Assembly: GCA_012934845.2 (NCBI GenBank)
Contig: WNNJ02003189.1
Coordinates: 52,977-116,976, forward strand
Direction: 5' to 3'
Source of the DNA: Pomphorhynchus laevis
Lineage: Eukaryota > Acanthocephala > Palaeacanthocephala > Echinorhynchida > Pomphorhynchidae
Length of the DNA stretch: 64,000 nucleotides
Part shown: positions 21,670 through 30,665 of the stretch, in pieces
Layout: every line of letters begins with the position of its first letter
Position numbering within the stretch: position 1 is the stretch's first letter
The notes under the pieces: model-generated
Database searches by the model: none
What the model saw: only the letters and a program-made list of their open reading frames with translations
What the model was told of the DNA's origin: nothing
Made by a program: the position numbers and the translations under genes

Positions 21670-22509
21670 TTATTGTGGGATAGGATAGAGACGATTTGAG
21701 TAAGGCAGAGCGGAGAAGGGAGAAGTCAAGATTTCTCCTAGGGCGACGTAGGATTGTAGGTGTGTGAGGAGGATGTGGTTGCGAGTGAGATCAAGGGTGA
21801 TAAGAAAGTGATCGGATAGACCAGGATCAGAGATGGACAGTGAGGTGTAGGCAGCAAAATGATCGTGGACAGCGATGATGTCGAGTGCCCTACCAAGTAT
21901 ATGTGTGGGGGCAGTGGAGATTAGTTTGTAATTGTAGTTGGATAGAATGTTGATGAACCGGATGGAATCCGTGGAAGATGGGAGGTCTAGGCGGATGTTG
22001 AAGTCGCCTAGAACGAATGAAGGAATGGAGAACAAAGAACAATGAAAAATGAGGTCTGCGAGATCGAAAAAAAAGGATGTAGGAGCTGATGAACCAGAAC
22101 GGTATACAATGGCAAGATCTAGAGTGATCGGGTTAGAAAAACGACAAGTGCGCAATTCAAAAGAGCAAGGACTGAACGGGGGATTGATTTTGCGAAGTGA
22201 CGCGGAGTGACGCGCGAATGCGACGATGCCGACATGATTAGAGAATTTAGAAGGGCATGAGCTGAGGAGGCAGGCGGATTCGACAAGGGAGCAACCGGCA
22301 GAGAGCAGACGGCGAATGGAAAGGTCGTCGGAATCTGAGGGCCAGGATTCGGTGAGGCAGAAGAAATCGATGGATTGCTTGGTGAATAGGTTGAAGATAA
22401 GATCGGATTTATTGAGAATAGATCCAGTGTTGAGAAGGCCGAGGCGGAAACCGTGTGTGGCTGCGAAAGAGTCTAGTGGATAAGACACATAGGGTAGATA
22501 GAGCGCCAT
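21670..22509 (-). pseudogene. LINE family A ORF2 endonuclease domain
   Basis: 279 open codons. Landmarks are GLLNTGSILNKSDLIFNL, FFCLTESWPSD, LDLAIVYRSG, FVLGDFNIRLDLPS, ALDIIAVHDH and GLSDHFLITLDL. These are the APE-like endonuclease motifs of CR1/Jockey-type LINEs, with the metal-binding glutamate and the terminal SDH histidine both present. The frame then shifts before the RT, so this is a broken ORF2 with an intact endonuclease reading frame. Confidence 0.75.
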
Positions 22510-23488
22510 TGAATTTTTGGACGGGTGTGGACAACTTGAAAATTTCCGTCTATGTTTCGGATGGAGAGTGATGTTTCGCCGTTTTCCTCGCGACGGCGTT
22601 TTTCGATGCGGGCTGAAGAGATTTGAGCGATTTCAGAATGGGCGCGATCGGGGAAAATTCGAGTGGTTGAAGATGACATGAGTTTGAATCGTTGAGAGAG
22701 GACAAAAGACGCGTGAGAGCGATGCTTGAATACAATTTATAGGAGAGTGGGCTGGGAAGGATTAGATTGAGAAGATTTCTTTAGACGGATGAATGCGACA
22801 GGAGAAATGTCCTTGAAAAAGGATGGTTTATCCGCAGGAACAATAGACGAGAGGATGGATCTGAAGGCGGAAACATCGTGGTCTAGACGTGCTTGTGGAG
22901 ATAAGGAGTTAGAAGGCGTGATATTAGTGACAATGGCGCAACGATCGCCAGAAGCAAAGCGCTTCAGTAAAGGAGGACGACTGACGTGAGTAGGTGAGAT
23001 CACGATAGAAGAGCTGGCAGTTGATGATTTGGTTTGACGACGGGAGACATAGAGGATAATGATAATAAAGAGTGCGGCAAGCGATGTAAGGAAAGGTTAT
23101 GAGTTGAAGGATAGTGGAGGTTGGTGGAGGTGATTTTGATTGATGTATGCAAGGTATTGAGAAACGAGACGGGAAGGACGGGACGTGGGGTGTCGGGGAG
23201 TGAAGATGACATGGAATGGGAAGTGTATATGGTGGCAGGTTCGGTGGGTGGAGAAATGACATTAGAAACGACGGGGGTAGTTTGAGTTGACGTGTTGGAT
23301 GTTGATATATGCTTATTGGAAAGGTTGCAGATTAGTTTGTTGGCACAAAAACCACATACGAAGTCTTCTTTAGCCTTATTCTTGTCGCAGGTGATTGTTG
23401 TCCAGACGCTGCAGTCGTGTATCGAGCACTGTACTTGCAGTTGTCCATAGTTGGTGTAGGTCTTAGTTGTTTTTTTATGTCCTCCCAT
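22473..23488 (-). pseudogene. LINE family A ORF1, frameshifted
   Basis: The ATG at 23488 opens a frame with VQCSIHDCSVWTTITC and, after a gap, EDFVCGFCANKLI: the same PHD-like double cysteine pair as in family B ORF1. At about 23000 the frame shifts into PLLKRFASGDRCAIVTNI, RLDHDVSAFRSILSSI and VAFIRL. A further shift leads to SIRNIDGNFQVVHTRPKIQWR at 22500, the C-terminal RNA-binding end. The middle is rich in serine and proline. Families A and B therefore share an ORF1 architecture. Confidence 0.75.
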
Positions 23489-23517
23489 TTACTCTGAAAA
23501 TTCTGCAAGAGGAGCGA

Positions 23518-23893
23518 GCGGAACTGGATTGATCTGGAACTGGATTGATCTGGAACTGGATTGATCTGGAACTGGATTGATCTGGAACTGGATTGATCTG
23601 GAACTGGATTGATCTGGAACTGGATTGATCTGGAACTGGATTGATCTGGAACTGGATTGATCTGGAACTGGATTGATCTGGAACTGGATTGATCTGGAAC
23701 TGGATTGATCTGGAACTGGATTGATCTGGAACTGGATTGATCTGGAACTGGATTGATCTGGAACTGGATTGATCTGGAACTGGATTGATCTGGAACTGGA
23801 TTGATCTGGAACTGGATTGATCTGGAACTGGATTGATCTGGAACTGGATTGATCTCTAACTGGATTGATCTGGAACTGGATTGATCTGAAAAT
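23518..23893. repeat. 16-bp minisatellite in the LINE leader
   Basis: The unit CTGGAACTGGATTGAT is repeated about 23 times with almost no variation (one copy reads CTCTAACTGGATTGAT near 23855). It lies directly upstream of the family A ORF1 start on the minus strand. Because 16 is not a multiple of three, each strand reads a 16-residue periodic peptide, which makes the open frame at 23332-23931 an artefact of the repeat. Confidence 0.95.
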
Positions 23894-23899
23894 GAAAGG

Positions 23900-23935
23900 A
23901 TAATCTGGAATGTAAGAATTTTAATAACCAAGACT
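23900..23935 (-). promoter_or_regulatory. LINE leader motif shared with a family B copy
   Basis: The plus strand reads TGTAAGAATTTTAATAACCA. Essentially the same string (one base different at the start) lies at 6247-6266, just upstream of the family B ORF1 start at 6240. Here it sits upstream of the minisatellite, consistent with the repeat having expanded between this motif and ORF1. Confidence 0.5.
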
Positions 23936-24011
23936 TTTTTTAACTTTTTTAGACTTTTTTAAATAGCTTGCTTCTTTGCTCTTAAATGTAATGTTTCTTT
24001 ATCTATCAATG

Positions 24012-24110
24012 ATAACATCATCTAACTATGGTGGCGTCACCTACCATAGTGGCAATGTTTCTTTATCTAACCATGATATCGTCATCTATGTTGACATCAT
24101 CTACCATAGT
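24012..24110. repeat. Short hairpin repeat CTATGGT...ACCATAG
   Basis: CTATGGTGGCGTCACC followed by TACCATAG can fold into a hairpin. The block through TTTCTTTATCTAACCATGATA is found again at 25659-25712, and part of it at 44008-44030. A diverged second unit follows at 24075-24110. Confidence 0.6.
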
Positions 24111-24229
24111 GGTATTATGCCATGCTGGCATTTGTCCCACTTTCATCTCTAAAACGTTTGAACATCTTTGTCAAATGTCATTTTGGCCATCTCCGTTAAG
24201 TTTCGCCATCGCATATAACAGGTTCCATT

Positions 24230-24560
24230 ACATAATCTAATTTATTTTTCGAACTCAGATTTGCTTTCACACTTCGCTCCCATATTTCGACTCTTGTTAT
24301 AGGTGATTTAAACATCCGTTTAGATCGTCCATCCCGTCCGATAATCTGAAACTTATTACAGCATTCAGCAACTACAATTATTCAATAATGTTGTTTCAAC
24401 TAACTTTATATTTGGTTAAACATATCTCATTTATACCCCTCATATTGGCTAGTATGACAATTTTATGAGCTCTTTATAGTTCTCTAATTCTCCATCTCCA
24501 CAGATGACATTCTTCTCTAGGTCCATTCCCTCACTTCAAATATCGACGACATCAGATTGT
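24230..24560 (+). pseudogene. Family A LINE endonuclease relic
   Basis: Around 24297 the plus strand reads LVIGDLNIRLDRPSRP, then after a stop QHSATTIIQ, which matches FVLGDFNIRLDLPSS and the following region of the endonuclease at 21670-22509. The rest is too decayed to follow. It is an old fragment. Confidence 0.55.
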
Positions 24561-25658
24561 CTTCCAAAGATTGTCTTATCGCCATGTATATCTACTTCTT
24601 GTAAAATGATTATCTTTTATAAATCCAAGACACTATGACTAATTACTCATTGCAATAATAAAAAGGACAGTTCCCACTAAACTTCTTGATGGCAAGCCTC
24701 TGCTCATTGTTGACTATTTAATATTTCGGGGTGTTTCCTTAGCACAGATATTTTCACTACTCCAAGATATTACACTAATCTCAGTATGCGTGCATTTCAT
24801 GTAGCTGCTTTATTTGAAATTCTCTTTCTCGAAATAGGGATTCATTCTCCTCCATATTTTCTCTCCTAATTTCGTTTATCCATAATAGCAAATATCAGTG
24901 TATCATCAGCATAAATCATACATGACCTTGTATGTAGTGGACTTTTAAGTGAATATAAATCCATAATAGCTACTTTTATAAACCAACATGATGTTCTATT
25001 TAATAACTTGAATGTTGCGCTATTATGCAAAACTATAGAGTCAATGCACCACCTAAAGACATTCCATTTACTCCATACGTAGAATAATTTATTCCTCTCA
25101 TCTATTTTATATTTGAAATTTTACCTCTTTATTTAATTTTTACATGTTTCTAAATGTTCATAGCTTAAGTCTCTAATATATTTATATAAAAAATATTGGA
25201 TATGATTATCTAAAATTATTTTATTTTACGATACAAATTCAATGGATTCTCAATATTTCTACCAAAAATGTAGCTCAAAAATCTAACACGACAACTAATT
25301 TTTCTACTACTACATTTTATATGTAATACTTTATATAATTGACTTGGCCACAGTGTAAATTGACTTTGTCACATGACTTTATCATGTGGCATAAAATTTA
25401 GGGATTTGTCAAAATAGTCACTTAGATACTGTCGTGAAAATAGATTGCTCTTATGCTCTTGAATGCAATGTTTATTTATCTAACCATGATACTATTATAA
25501 CATACAATACTATAGCCATACAGCTGTTTTGTCTGCTCACAGTAAAATCAAATTTATGCCAACAAAATCTTAATCCGGATACAGGATATTGAAATTAGAA
25601 TTTGTGCAAAGCCATGTAATTAGCGTTTTCTTGAAGTGCACTCTATTTAATATGATGA
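24561..25658. other. AT-rich non-coding stretch
   Basis: No coding region or RNA gene is supported. A segment at about 25498-25560 (with ATAACATACAA and TCTGCTCAC) resembles 13299-13360 and is a small dispersed repeat found beside LINE ends. Confidence 0.45.
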
Positions 25659-25712
25659 CTATGGTGGCGTCACCTACCATAGTGGCAATGTTTCTTTATC
25701 TAACCATGATAT
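25659..25712. repeat. Second copy of the CTATGGT hairpin repeat
   Basis: Near-identical over about 50 bp to 24027-24075, just upstream of the 5' end of the intact LINE at 25766. Confidence 0.6.
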
Positions 25713-25765
25713 TAATAGAGAGAAAAAATATTTTTTCTCTATTTCTCTTTATAAAATTTTTTACC

Positions 25766-25800
25766 TAAAAAAATTTTCGTTTCTTATAAACATACAAAGA
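25766..25800 (+). promoter_or_regulatory. 5'-terminal box of the LINE
   Basis: An A/T run followed by GTTTCTTATAAACATACAA matches the boxes at 17525 (minus), 34175 and 34313. Its position at the very start of elements suggests a transcription start or downstream promoter signal. Confidence 0.5.
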
Positions 25801-25851
25801 ACGATTATAGAAGAACGATTATAGAAGAACGATTATAGAAGAACGATTATC
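25799..25851. repeat. 14-bp tandem repeat in the LINE leader
   Basis: GAACGATTATAGAA is present about four times in a row, the last copy incomplete, immediately after the 5' box. It is a small leader expansion analogous to the 16-bp repeat in the family A leader. Confidence 0.85.
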
Positions 25852-25993
25852 AAGAAAAAGTTATAAGTGTTCAAGATAATTTCTAAACAACTTAAACAAA
25901 AAGAACAACTAGAACAAAAAATTTAAACAGCTTAAACACACAATATATAAACATACATTTACAAAACAACTTGCCAGCGGAACAAAACACATA

Positions 25994-27457
25994 ATGACAC
26001 GAAAAACATCGAAGCTTAAAGCTAAGAAGTCAAATGTAAACACCGTATCTCTAAACGCAAGCATAATTGATGAGTGTACATCTGTCCAAGTCCAGTGTTC
26101 GAACGATTTGTGTGACACCTGGACCACTATTTGTATGAGCAAGTTAAAAAAGAATTCCGATGATGCTTATTTATGTGGCTTTTGTGCTGTGAAGGAGCTT
26201 AATATTTTGAGAAGACGTTTGGTCGAATTTGAAGAAGCACATAACCAATCTCTAAGTCGAACCGTTCTCATGGACGATAAAATATCCTCTTCCAAAGCTC
26301 AACATCCTTTTAAAAATGTAGTTCCTGTGGATGCGCGGGTTGGTGATGATACGACTGCCTGCGTTATTCCCCTTGATGAGAATACAAGCGATCGCAAATT
26401 GCAACAAATTGCTGATAATACAGTCCCTAAAGTATCACAGACTACGAACGATATGACTACATGCGTTGTCGTTGATCGTCCTTCTGCCGATCTTTCTTTA
26501 CATATTGACAACCGAACTCGGACAACTGGAGCTTATGTAGGCAGCAATGGACCTGTAGCATCCCGTATTTGGAAGCGGGGATATTTGCGTTCTTCCTATT
26601 CAACTCCAAATTCAGTGTCAAGACCGTATGACGAAGTCTCGAAATATATTCTGTCTGATGAAGCGATTTCACAAAGTGATACACCGAAGATGCCGAATGC
26701 TCACAATGCGACATTTCGTAATATCTCAAACAAAGATGGTCAGTGCGTTTCCTCGGGCAACGCACACGTCACCTTGATGTCACCATCAAGTTCTTTAGAG
26801 TCTCATGATTCACATACCCAGACAGACTTATCTAGCTTGCGGAATATTGTTAAAACGGATACTCAAATACCCAGCTTACGTGCATGTACAGATACACAAT
26901 CTGCTGTGTCCTGTGATGGTCTCGATAGGGTGATCTCAAATAAGCGGATATATAATAGAGGTTGCTCAGTTATTCTAGCTAATGTGCCCGAGTCTATCTT
27001 CGAGAATGCGCAAGCACGACTGAATGACGACATTCAGAGTTTGAGGTCTATTCTGGCACATGTACTTGGCTCCTGTGACATTGAGACAGTCCAAAAAGTT
27101 AAACTTATCGCTCTTTTCCGTCTAGGTAAGCGTAATGCTTTAAATAATAAACCCCGACTACTCAAAGCTGTCTTCCATAACCAACTTCATGCTACCTTAA
27201 TGTTGAGAAACTCGTTCCGTCTCAAAGGGTCTAATATTCGACTGCTGAAAGATCTTGATGTATCAGAACGAAAAAAATTATCGAAGGTTAAAAAAGAACT
27301 ATCATCTCGTGTTGCTAAAGGAGAAACAAATCTCTATGTGAAAAATTTTCAGATTGTGAAGCGACGCACTTGGCTGAGTTGGAGCCCACTAGTCATGTCG
27401 ACTCGCGTGCATTCTGTAATCGAAACGGGCTCGTCTACTCTGCCTATCAGAGTCTAA
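25994..27457 (+). CDS. LINE ORF1: PHD-like zinc finger plus RNA-binding C-terminus, intact
   Basis: 487 codons from ATG 25994. Near residues 33-75 it has VQCSNDLCDTWTTICMS and AYLCGFCAVKEL, the two cysteine pairs with W-T-T. A coiled-coil-like LRRRLVEFEEAHNQ follows. The long centre is polar, rich in Ser, Thr and Asp, and poorly conserved between copies. From about residue 310 come SVILANVPESIFENAQARL, ALFRLGKRN, RLLKAVFHNQLHAT, LKDLDVSERKKLSKVKKEL and LYVKNFQIVKRRTWLSW, the RRM-like and C-terminal RNA-binding part. The stop at 27457 lies 88 bp inside the ORF2 frame, which is -1 relative to ORF1. Confidence 0.8.
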   Translation: MTRKTSKLKAKKSNVNTVSLNASIIDECTSVQVQCSNDLCDTWTTICMSKLKKNSDDAYLCGFCAVKELNILRRRLVEFEEAHNQSLSRTVLMDDKISSSKAQHPFKNVVPVDARVGDDTTACVIPLDENTSDRKLQQIADNTVPKVSQTTNDMTTCVVVDRPSADLSLHIDNRTRTTGAYVGSNGPVASRIWKRGYLRSSYSTPNSVSRPYDEVSKYILSDEAISQSDTPKMPNAHNATFRNISNKDGQCVSSGNAHVTLMSPSSSLESHDSHTQTDLSSLRNIVKTDTQIPSLRACTDTQSAVSCDGLDRVISNKRIYNRGCSVILANVPESIFENAQARLNDDIQSLRSILAHVLGSCDIETVQKVKLIALFRLGKRNALNNKPRLLKAVFHNQLHATLMLRNSFRLKGSNIRLLKDLDVSERKKLSKVKKELSSRVAKGETNLYVKNFQIVKRRTWLSWSPLVMSTRVHSVIETGSSTLPIRV

Positions 27458-30336
27458 ATGGTTTAGCGTCCGGGTTATTTGGATGTGTAAGGGGTGATAG
27501 GAATACTCCCAGAGGTATGTTGGGGCATTGTGAAATACTCCATGGTAATGTTCGCAGTCTTATATCGAAGATAGATGAACTGAGATATAGAGTTCAGTTA
27601 ATTCGTCCTAAATTACTCGCTATCACAGAATCATGGCTATATAGTGATATTATTGATAATGAAGTCTCCATCCCTGGTTATCTGGTTTTCCGCAGTGATC
27701 GTAAAAGTGGAAGAGGTGGAGGTGTTATTCTTTATGTGAGCAACGATGTGAAAGTAACTATTCTTAGCACTTCTTCTTCTAATAAAGTCGAAAGTTTGTG
27801 GTGTCGGGTAAAATTCATGCATACCGCTCCGCTTGTTCTGGGGGTAGTATATCGTTCACCCTTGGCCGCCACAGATAAACTGATTGGGGAAGTAGAACTT
27901 TATTCTAAAGGTACCTCCAATGTTTTAATACTTGGTGACTTGAATATGCCTTCGGTTGATTGGAATTCGTATACGGCTTTTCCTACTTGTGACCATGCTT
28001 CCTATGACCTTCTGGAGTGTATCATCTATTGTGGTTTAACTCAGCATGTTCAAAATTACACTCGTTTTGCTAGTGACAGTAGATCTCTATTAGATGTATG
28101 TTTATCTTCGAACAGTGAGATTATTAACGCTATCCGTTATGATGCCCCGATCGGTATGTCTGATCATTGCGTATTGATCATTAGGTTAAGGTTTCAAGAA
28201 GATACTCGAGGTCCGCGTGAAAATCAAGTGGTTAATGCTTTCAAAACCAACACACGTGCAATTAAGTCAATACTTTCAACAGCTACCTGGCCAGATCCCG
28301 CTGTTGTTGGAGTACACGGCGCGTGGAATTACTTTCAGAGAACCTTAGAGTCGCTGCTTATTTTATTCTCTCCACTTAGAAGCAGGACACGTCGAAAAGA
28401 TTCTCCCTGGTTCGATTCTGAGTTACGTTCAGCATTGAGGACTCGTAATTTGATCTTCAATCGCTACAAAGTTGGGGAGTGTAGTTATGATGTTTTTAAA
28501 CAGGCAAGAAATTTATTCAATTCATTGAAGAGAAAGAAGCGGTGTGCATTTGAGAATGCATTAGCTAACAAGTGTAAATACGATTTAAAGGTCCTTTTTC
28601 AGTACCTATCAAGCAGGGGAGCTGTTGATTCTTCGATTTGTCACTACTTCTATGACATTTCTGCGAATGACCTAGCTGAAGAGTTTGCGGCACACTATTG
28701 CACTTCAGTAGAGCCCGCAAATGAACATCAAACTTTTTGTATGGAATCTAGTGTGCTGAACACTTACTCTGACACGTGTCTTGAGTTGGACCTTGACAAT
28801 TTGATAACGCCAGCTAAAGTCTATTCCGAATTACGCCGTCTAAAAGCAAATAATTCAAGAGGTTGTGACTTACTACCTTCTGTTTATCTGCGCAGATTAG
28901 CAGGCTCAATTTGCGTTCCTCTCTGTGCAATTTTTCGCCAGTCAATCTTGGAAAGATCTCTTCCTAATGTGTGGAAGCAGTCAATTGTTCTTCCCTACTT
29001 CAAGAAGGGAGATCGCTCTTCCGTCGAGAATTATAGGCCGGTGAGCATTACCTGCATTTGCTGTAGAGTGTTGGAGAGGTTTGTGCATCGCTACATGGTT
29101 GAGTTTTTTCGTGTAGGAAAAATTTTAGTCCCTAATCAGCACGGATTTCGGGAGGGTTATTCAACTGTTTCAAATTTGCTTGATGCTCATCTTGATTGGA
29201 CAGCGAATAAGACACATTATATCGATACAGACATTATATTCTTCGACTTTTCTAAAGCTTTTGATAGAGTAGATCATGGTCTACTTCTTCAGAAACTTGT
29301 CAATACTGGACTCCCAAACATAATAGTTGATTGGATTAGAGAATTTCTTCGTGATCGTTGCTTTCGAGTACTTGTCGATTGGTCATTGTCTGTGTCTAGA
29401 GAATGTCATATTGGAGTACCTCAAGGTTCAGTTTTGGGTCCGCTTTTATTCAGCATTTATGTTAACGATTTGCCTGGGTGCATTCGCTCTCGATCATGTT
29501 TGTATGCAGATGACTTAAAAATATGGCGGCCCATTCATTCATGTGAGGATGTTGATAATTTGCAAACTGACATAGATAATTTGGAGTTGTGGGCGGCGTT
29601 AAACAAGCTTGTGATAAATGTTTCGAAATGCAAACACATGCGTATTATTGGTAATGCTCGCAAGCAACTAACATCAGCTTGTTACACATATAAGGACTGT
29701 ATTGTGGAAAGTGTCGATAGTTACAAAGATTTAGGAGTATGGGTTACCTCTAATTTATCAACCAAAAAGCACACTGATCAAGCTTGTGCCAACTCCAATA
29801 AAATGATAGGTATGATTCGACGCGCGTTTGTTCGCGTTAATCCGACTGCTCTTCGGCCTCTGATTTTAGCACATGTATTGAGTAGACTTTTATATGCAGC
29901 TCCGGTTGTATACCCACGTACTGTGCATGAACATAAGAAATCAGAGAGGGTACTTCGCAGGGCAACAAAGCTAGCACCAACGTTGGCGTCGCTGCCTTAT
30001 GAAGACAGACTGAGATCATTAGGACTTGAGACCGTCACATGGACCCGTCGGTACATGGATATGTGCCTTGTTTGGCATTTATTCCAACGTCCTCATCACC
30101 CTCTTCGGAGTAGGGTTCAACTACGTTGTTCAAATGTTCTTCGCGGTCATTCTTTAACTATTCGAAGAAACAGAGTACAGAAATTGGGCGCGATGCAATT
30201 TGATAGAAGAATTGTTGAGCTGTGGAACAACCTTGATGCAGACACCGTTGGATGCAGTTCACTTAGTGCTTTTAAAAGAAGACTACGAATGGATCAAGCA
30301 ATGTTTCGTGTTGCATTTCCTTATTTTAAAAACTAA
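27370..30336 (+). CDS. LINE ORF2: AP endonuclease-reverse transcriptase, intact
   Basis: The open frame is about 988 codons. The endonuclease is at roughly residues 55-275: HGNVRSLISKIDELRY, AITESWLYSD, GGGVILYVSND, LGVVYRSPL, VLILGDLNMPSVDWN, LLDVCLSSN and GMSDHCVLII. The linker has SPWFDSELRSALRTRN. The RT is at about 480-760: SIVLPYFKKGDRSSVENYRP, NQHGFREGYSTVSNLL, IIFFDFSKAFDRVDHGLL, GVPQGSVLGPLLFSIYVNDL and CLYADDLKIWRPI (catalytic box near residue 712). The C-terminus is conserved with other copies. Codon 27370 is TTG; the first in-frame ATG is at 27517, 57 bp after the ORF1 stop. The enzyme carries out target-primed reverse transcription. Confidence 0.85.
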   Translation: MAELEPTSHVDSRAFCNRNGLVYSAYQSLNGLASGLFGCVRGDRNTPRGMLGHCEILHGNVRSLISKIDELRYRVQLIRPKLLAITESWLYSDIIDNEVSIPGYLVFRSDRKSGRGGGVILYVSNDVKVTILSTSSSNKVESLWCRVKFMHTAPLVLGVVYRSPLAATDKLIGEVELYSKGTSNVLILGDLNMPSVDWNSYTAFPTCDHASYDLLECIIYCGLTQHVQNYTRFASDSRSLLDVCLSSNSEIINAIRYDAPIGMSDHCVLIIRLRFQEDTRGPRENQVVNAFKTNTRAIKSILSTATWPDPAVVGVHGAWNYFQRTLESLLILFSPLRSRTRRKDSPWFDSELRSALRTRNLIFNRYKVGECSYDVFKQARNLFNSLKRKKRCAFENALANKCKYDLKVLFQYLSSRGAVDSSICHYFYDISANDLAEEFAAHYCTSVEPANEHQTFCMESSVLNTYSDTCLELDLDNLITPAKVYSELRRLKANNSRGCDLLPSVYLRRLAGSICVPLCAIFRQSILERSLPNVWKQSIVLPYFKKGDRSSVENYRPVSITCICCRVLERFVHRYMVEFFRVGKILVPNQHGFREGYSTVSNLLDAHLDWTANKTHYIDTDIIFFDFSKAFDRVDHGLLLQKLVNTGLPNIIVDWIREFLRDRCFRVLVDWSLSVSRECHIGVPQGSVLGPLLFSIYVNDLPGCIRSRSCLYADDLKIWRPIHSCEDVDNLQTDIDNLELWAALNKLVINVSKCKHMRIIGNARKQLTSACYTYKDCIVESVDSYKDLGVWVTSNLSTKKHTDQACANSNKMIGMIRRAFVRVNPTALRPLILAHVLSRLLYAAPVVYPRTVHEHKKSERVLRRATKLAPTLASLPYEDRLRSLGLETVTWTRRYMDMCLVWHLFQRPHHPLRSRVQLRCSNVLRGHSLTIRRNRVQKLGAMQFDRRIVELWNNLDADTVGCSSLSAFKRRLRMDQAMFRVAFPYFKN

Positions 30337-30401
30337 TTAATTTATTTACGAACTTATTGTGAGCCAGCTATTTGAGCTAATGCTCGTATGTTGTTGAATG
30401 T

Positions 30402-30427
30402 ATAATAATAATAATAATAATAATAAT
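30402..30427. repeat. (AAT)n microsatellite shared by two convergent LINE ends
   Basis: About eight AAT units end the plus-strand LINE. The minus-strand fragment at 30429-30605 also ends against the same run, so the two elements are joined tail to tail. Confidence 0.8.
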
Positions 30428-30428
30428 G

Positions 30429-30605
30429 ACGATTTCTCTGGATGTTTGTTCCAAAGCCTCACCGCTCGATGATAAAGGCGATATAGTCTTCCGAGTTTGC
30501 CGTGATGCAGGGTCCTCACAGTAAGAGAGTGACCTCGCTTAGTAGTTCGCTGGCTTCGCTGAATACAGTCGACCTTGAATACGTTACGTTCGAATAACAT
30601 ATACC
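30429..30605 (-). mobile_element. LINE family B 3' fragment, tail to tail with the intact copy
   Basis: The minus-strand frame gives FERNVFKVDCIQRSQRTTKR, then GHSLTVRT and RAVRLWNKHPEKSS, the last part of a family B ORF2 C-terminus. Only about 175 bp remains, so it is a severely 5'-truncated insertion. Confidence 0.7.
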
Positions 30606-30616
30606 TAAAACAAAAT

Positions 30617-30665
30617 ATCAGTCCGTACTATACTAGTACGGACTGATAGTACTAGTATAGTACGG
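30617..30665. repeat. Two overlapping perfect palindromes at a LINE junction
   Basis: Arms 30617-30630 and 30634-30647 are perfectly complementary around a 3-nt loop. Arms 30623-30639 and 30649-30665 are also perfectly complementary, around a 9-nt loop. The two hairpins share sequence and cannot form at once. They lie exactly between the fragment ending at about 30605 and the family A copy beginning at about 30664. Confidence 0.9.

Larger units (their letters stand above)
19981..23935 (-). mobile_element. LINE family A copy, nearly full length, internal deletion
   Basis: This is the most complete family A element: leader with a 16-bp minisatellite (23518-23893), ORF1 (about 22480-23488, frameshifted), endonuclease (21670-22509), RT (20640-21591) and a 3' end with the terminal hairpin at about 20000. 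Compared with 31327-31617 about 290 bp is missing near 20938, removing the palm strands before the YADD box. It also shows several frame changes, so it is inactive. Confidence 0.8.
25766..30430 (+). mobile_element. LINE family B, apparently complete copy with both ORFs open
   Basis: The order is 5' box (25766-25800), a 14-bp tandem repeat (25799-25851), leader, ORF1 (25994-27457), ORF2 (27370-30336) and a short 3' region ending in (AAT)n at 30402-30427. Neither ORF has an internal stop. A short terminal microsatellite instead of a long poly(A) is typical of CR1/Jockey-type elements. It shares architecture, but not close sequence identity, with the copy at 13.4-17.6 kb, so the two are different subfamilies. 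Confidence 0.85.

Noticed and set aside
23332-23931. A 199-codon open frame with a 16-residue periodic peptide
   Set aside because: It is produced by the 16-bp minisatellite and joins the LINE ORF1 region out of frame; not a real protein.
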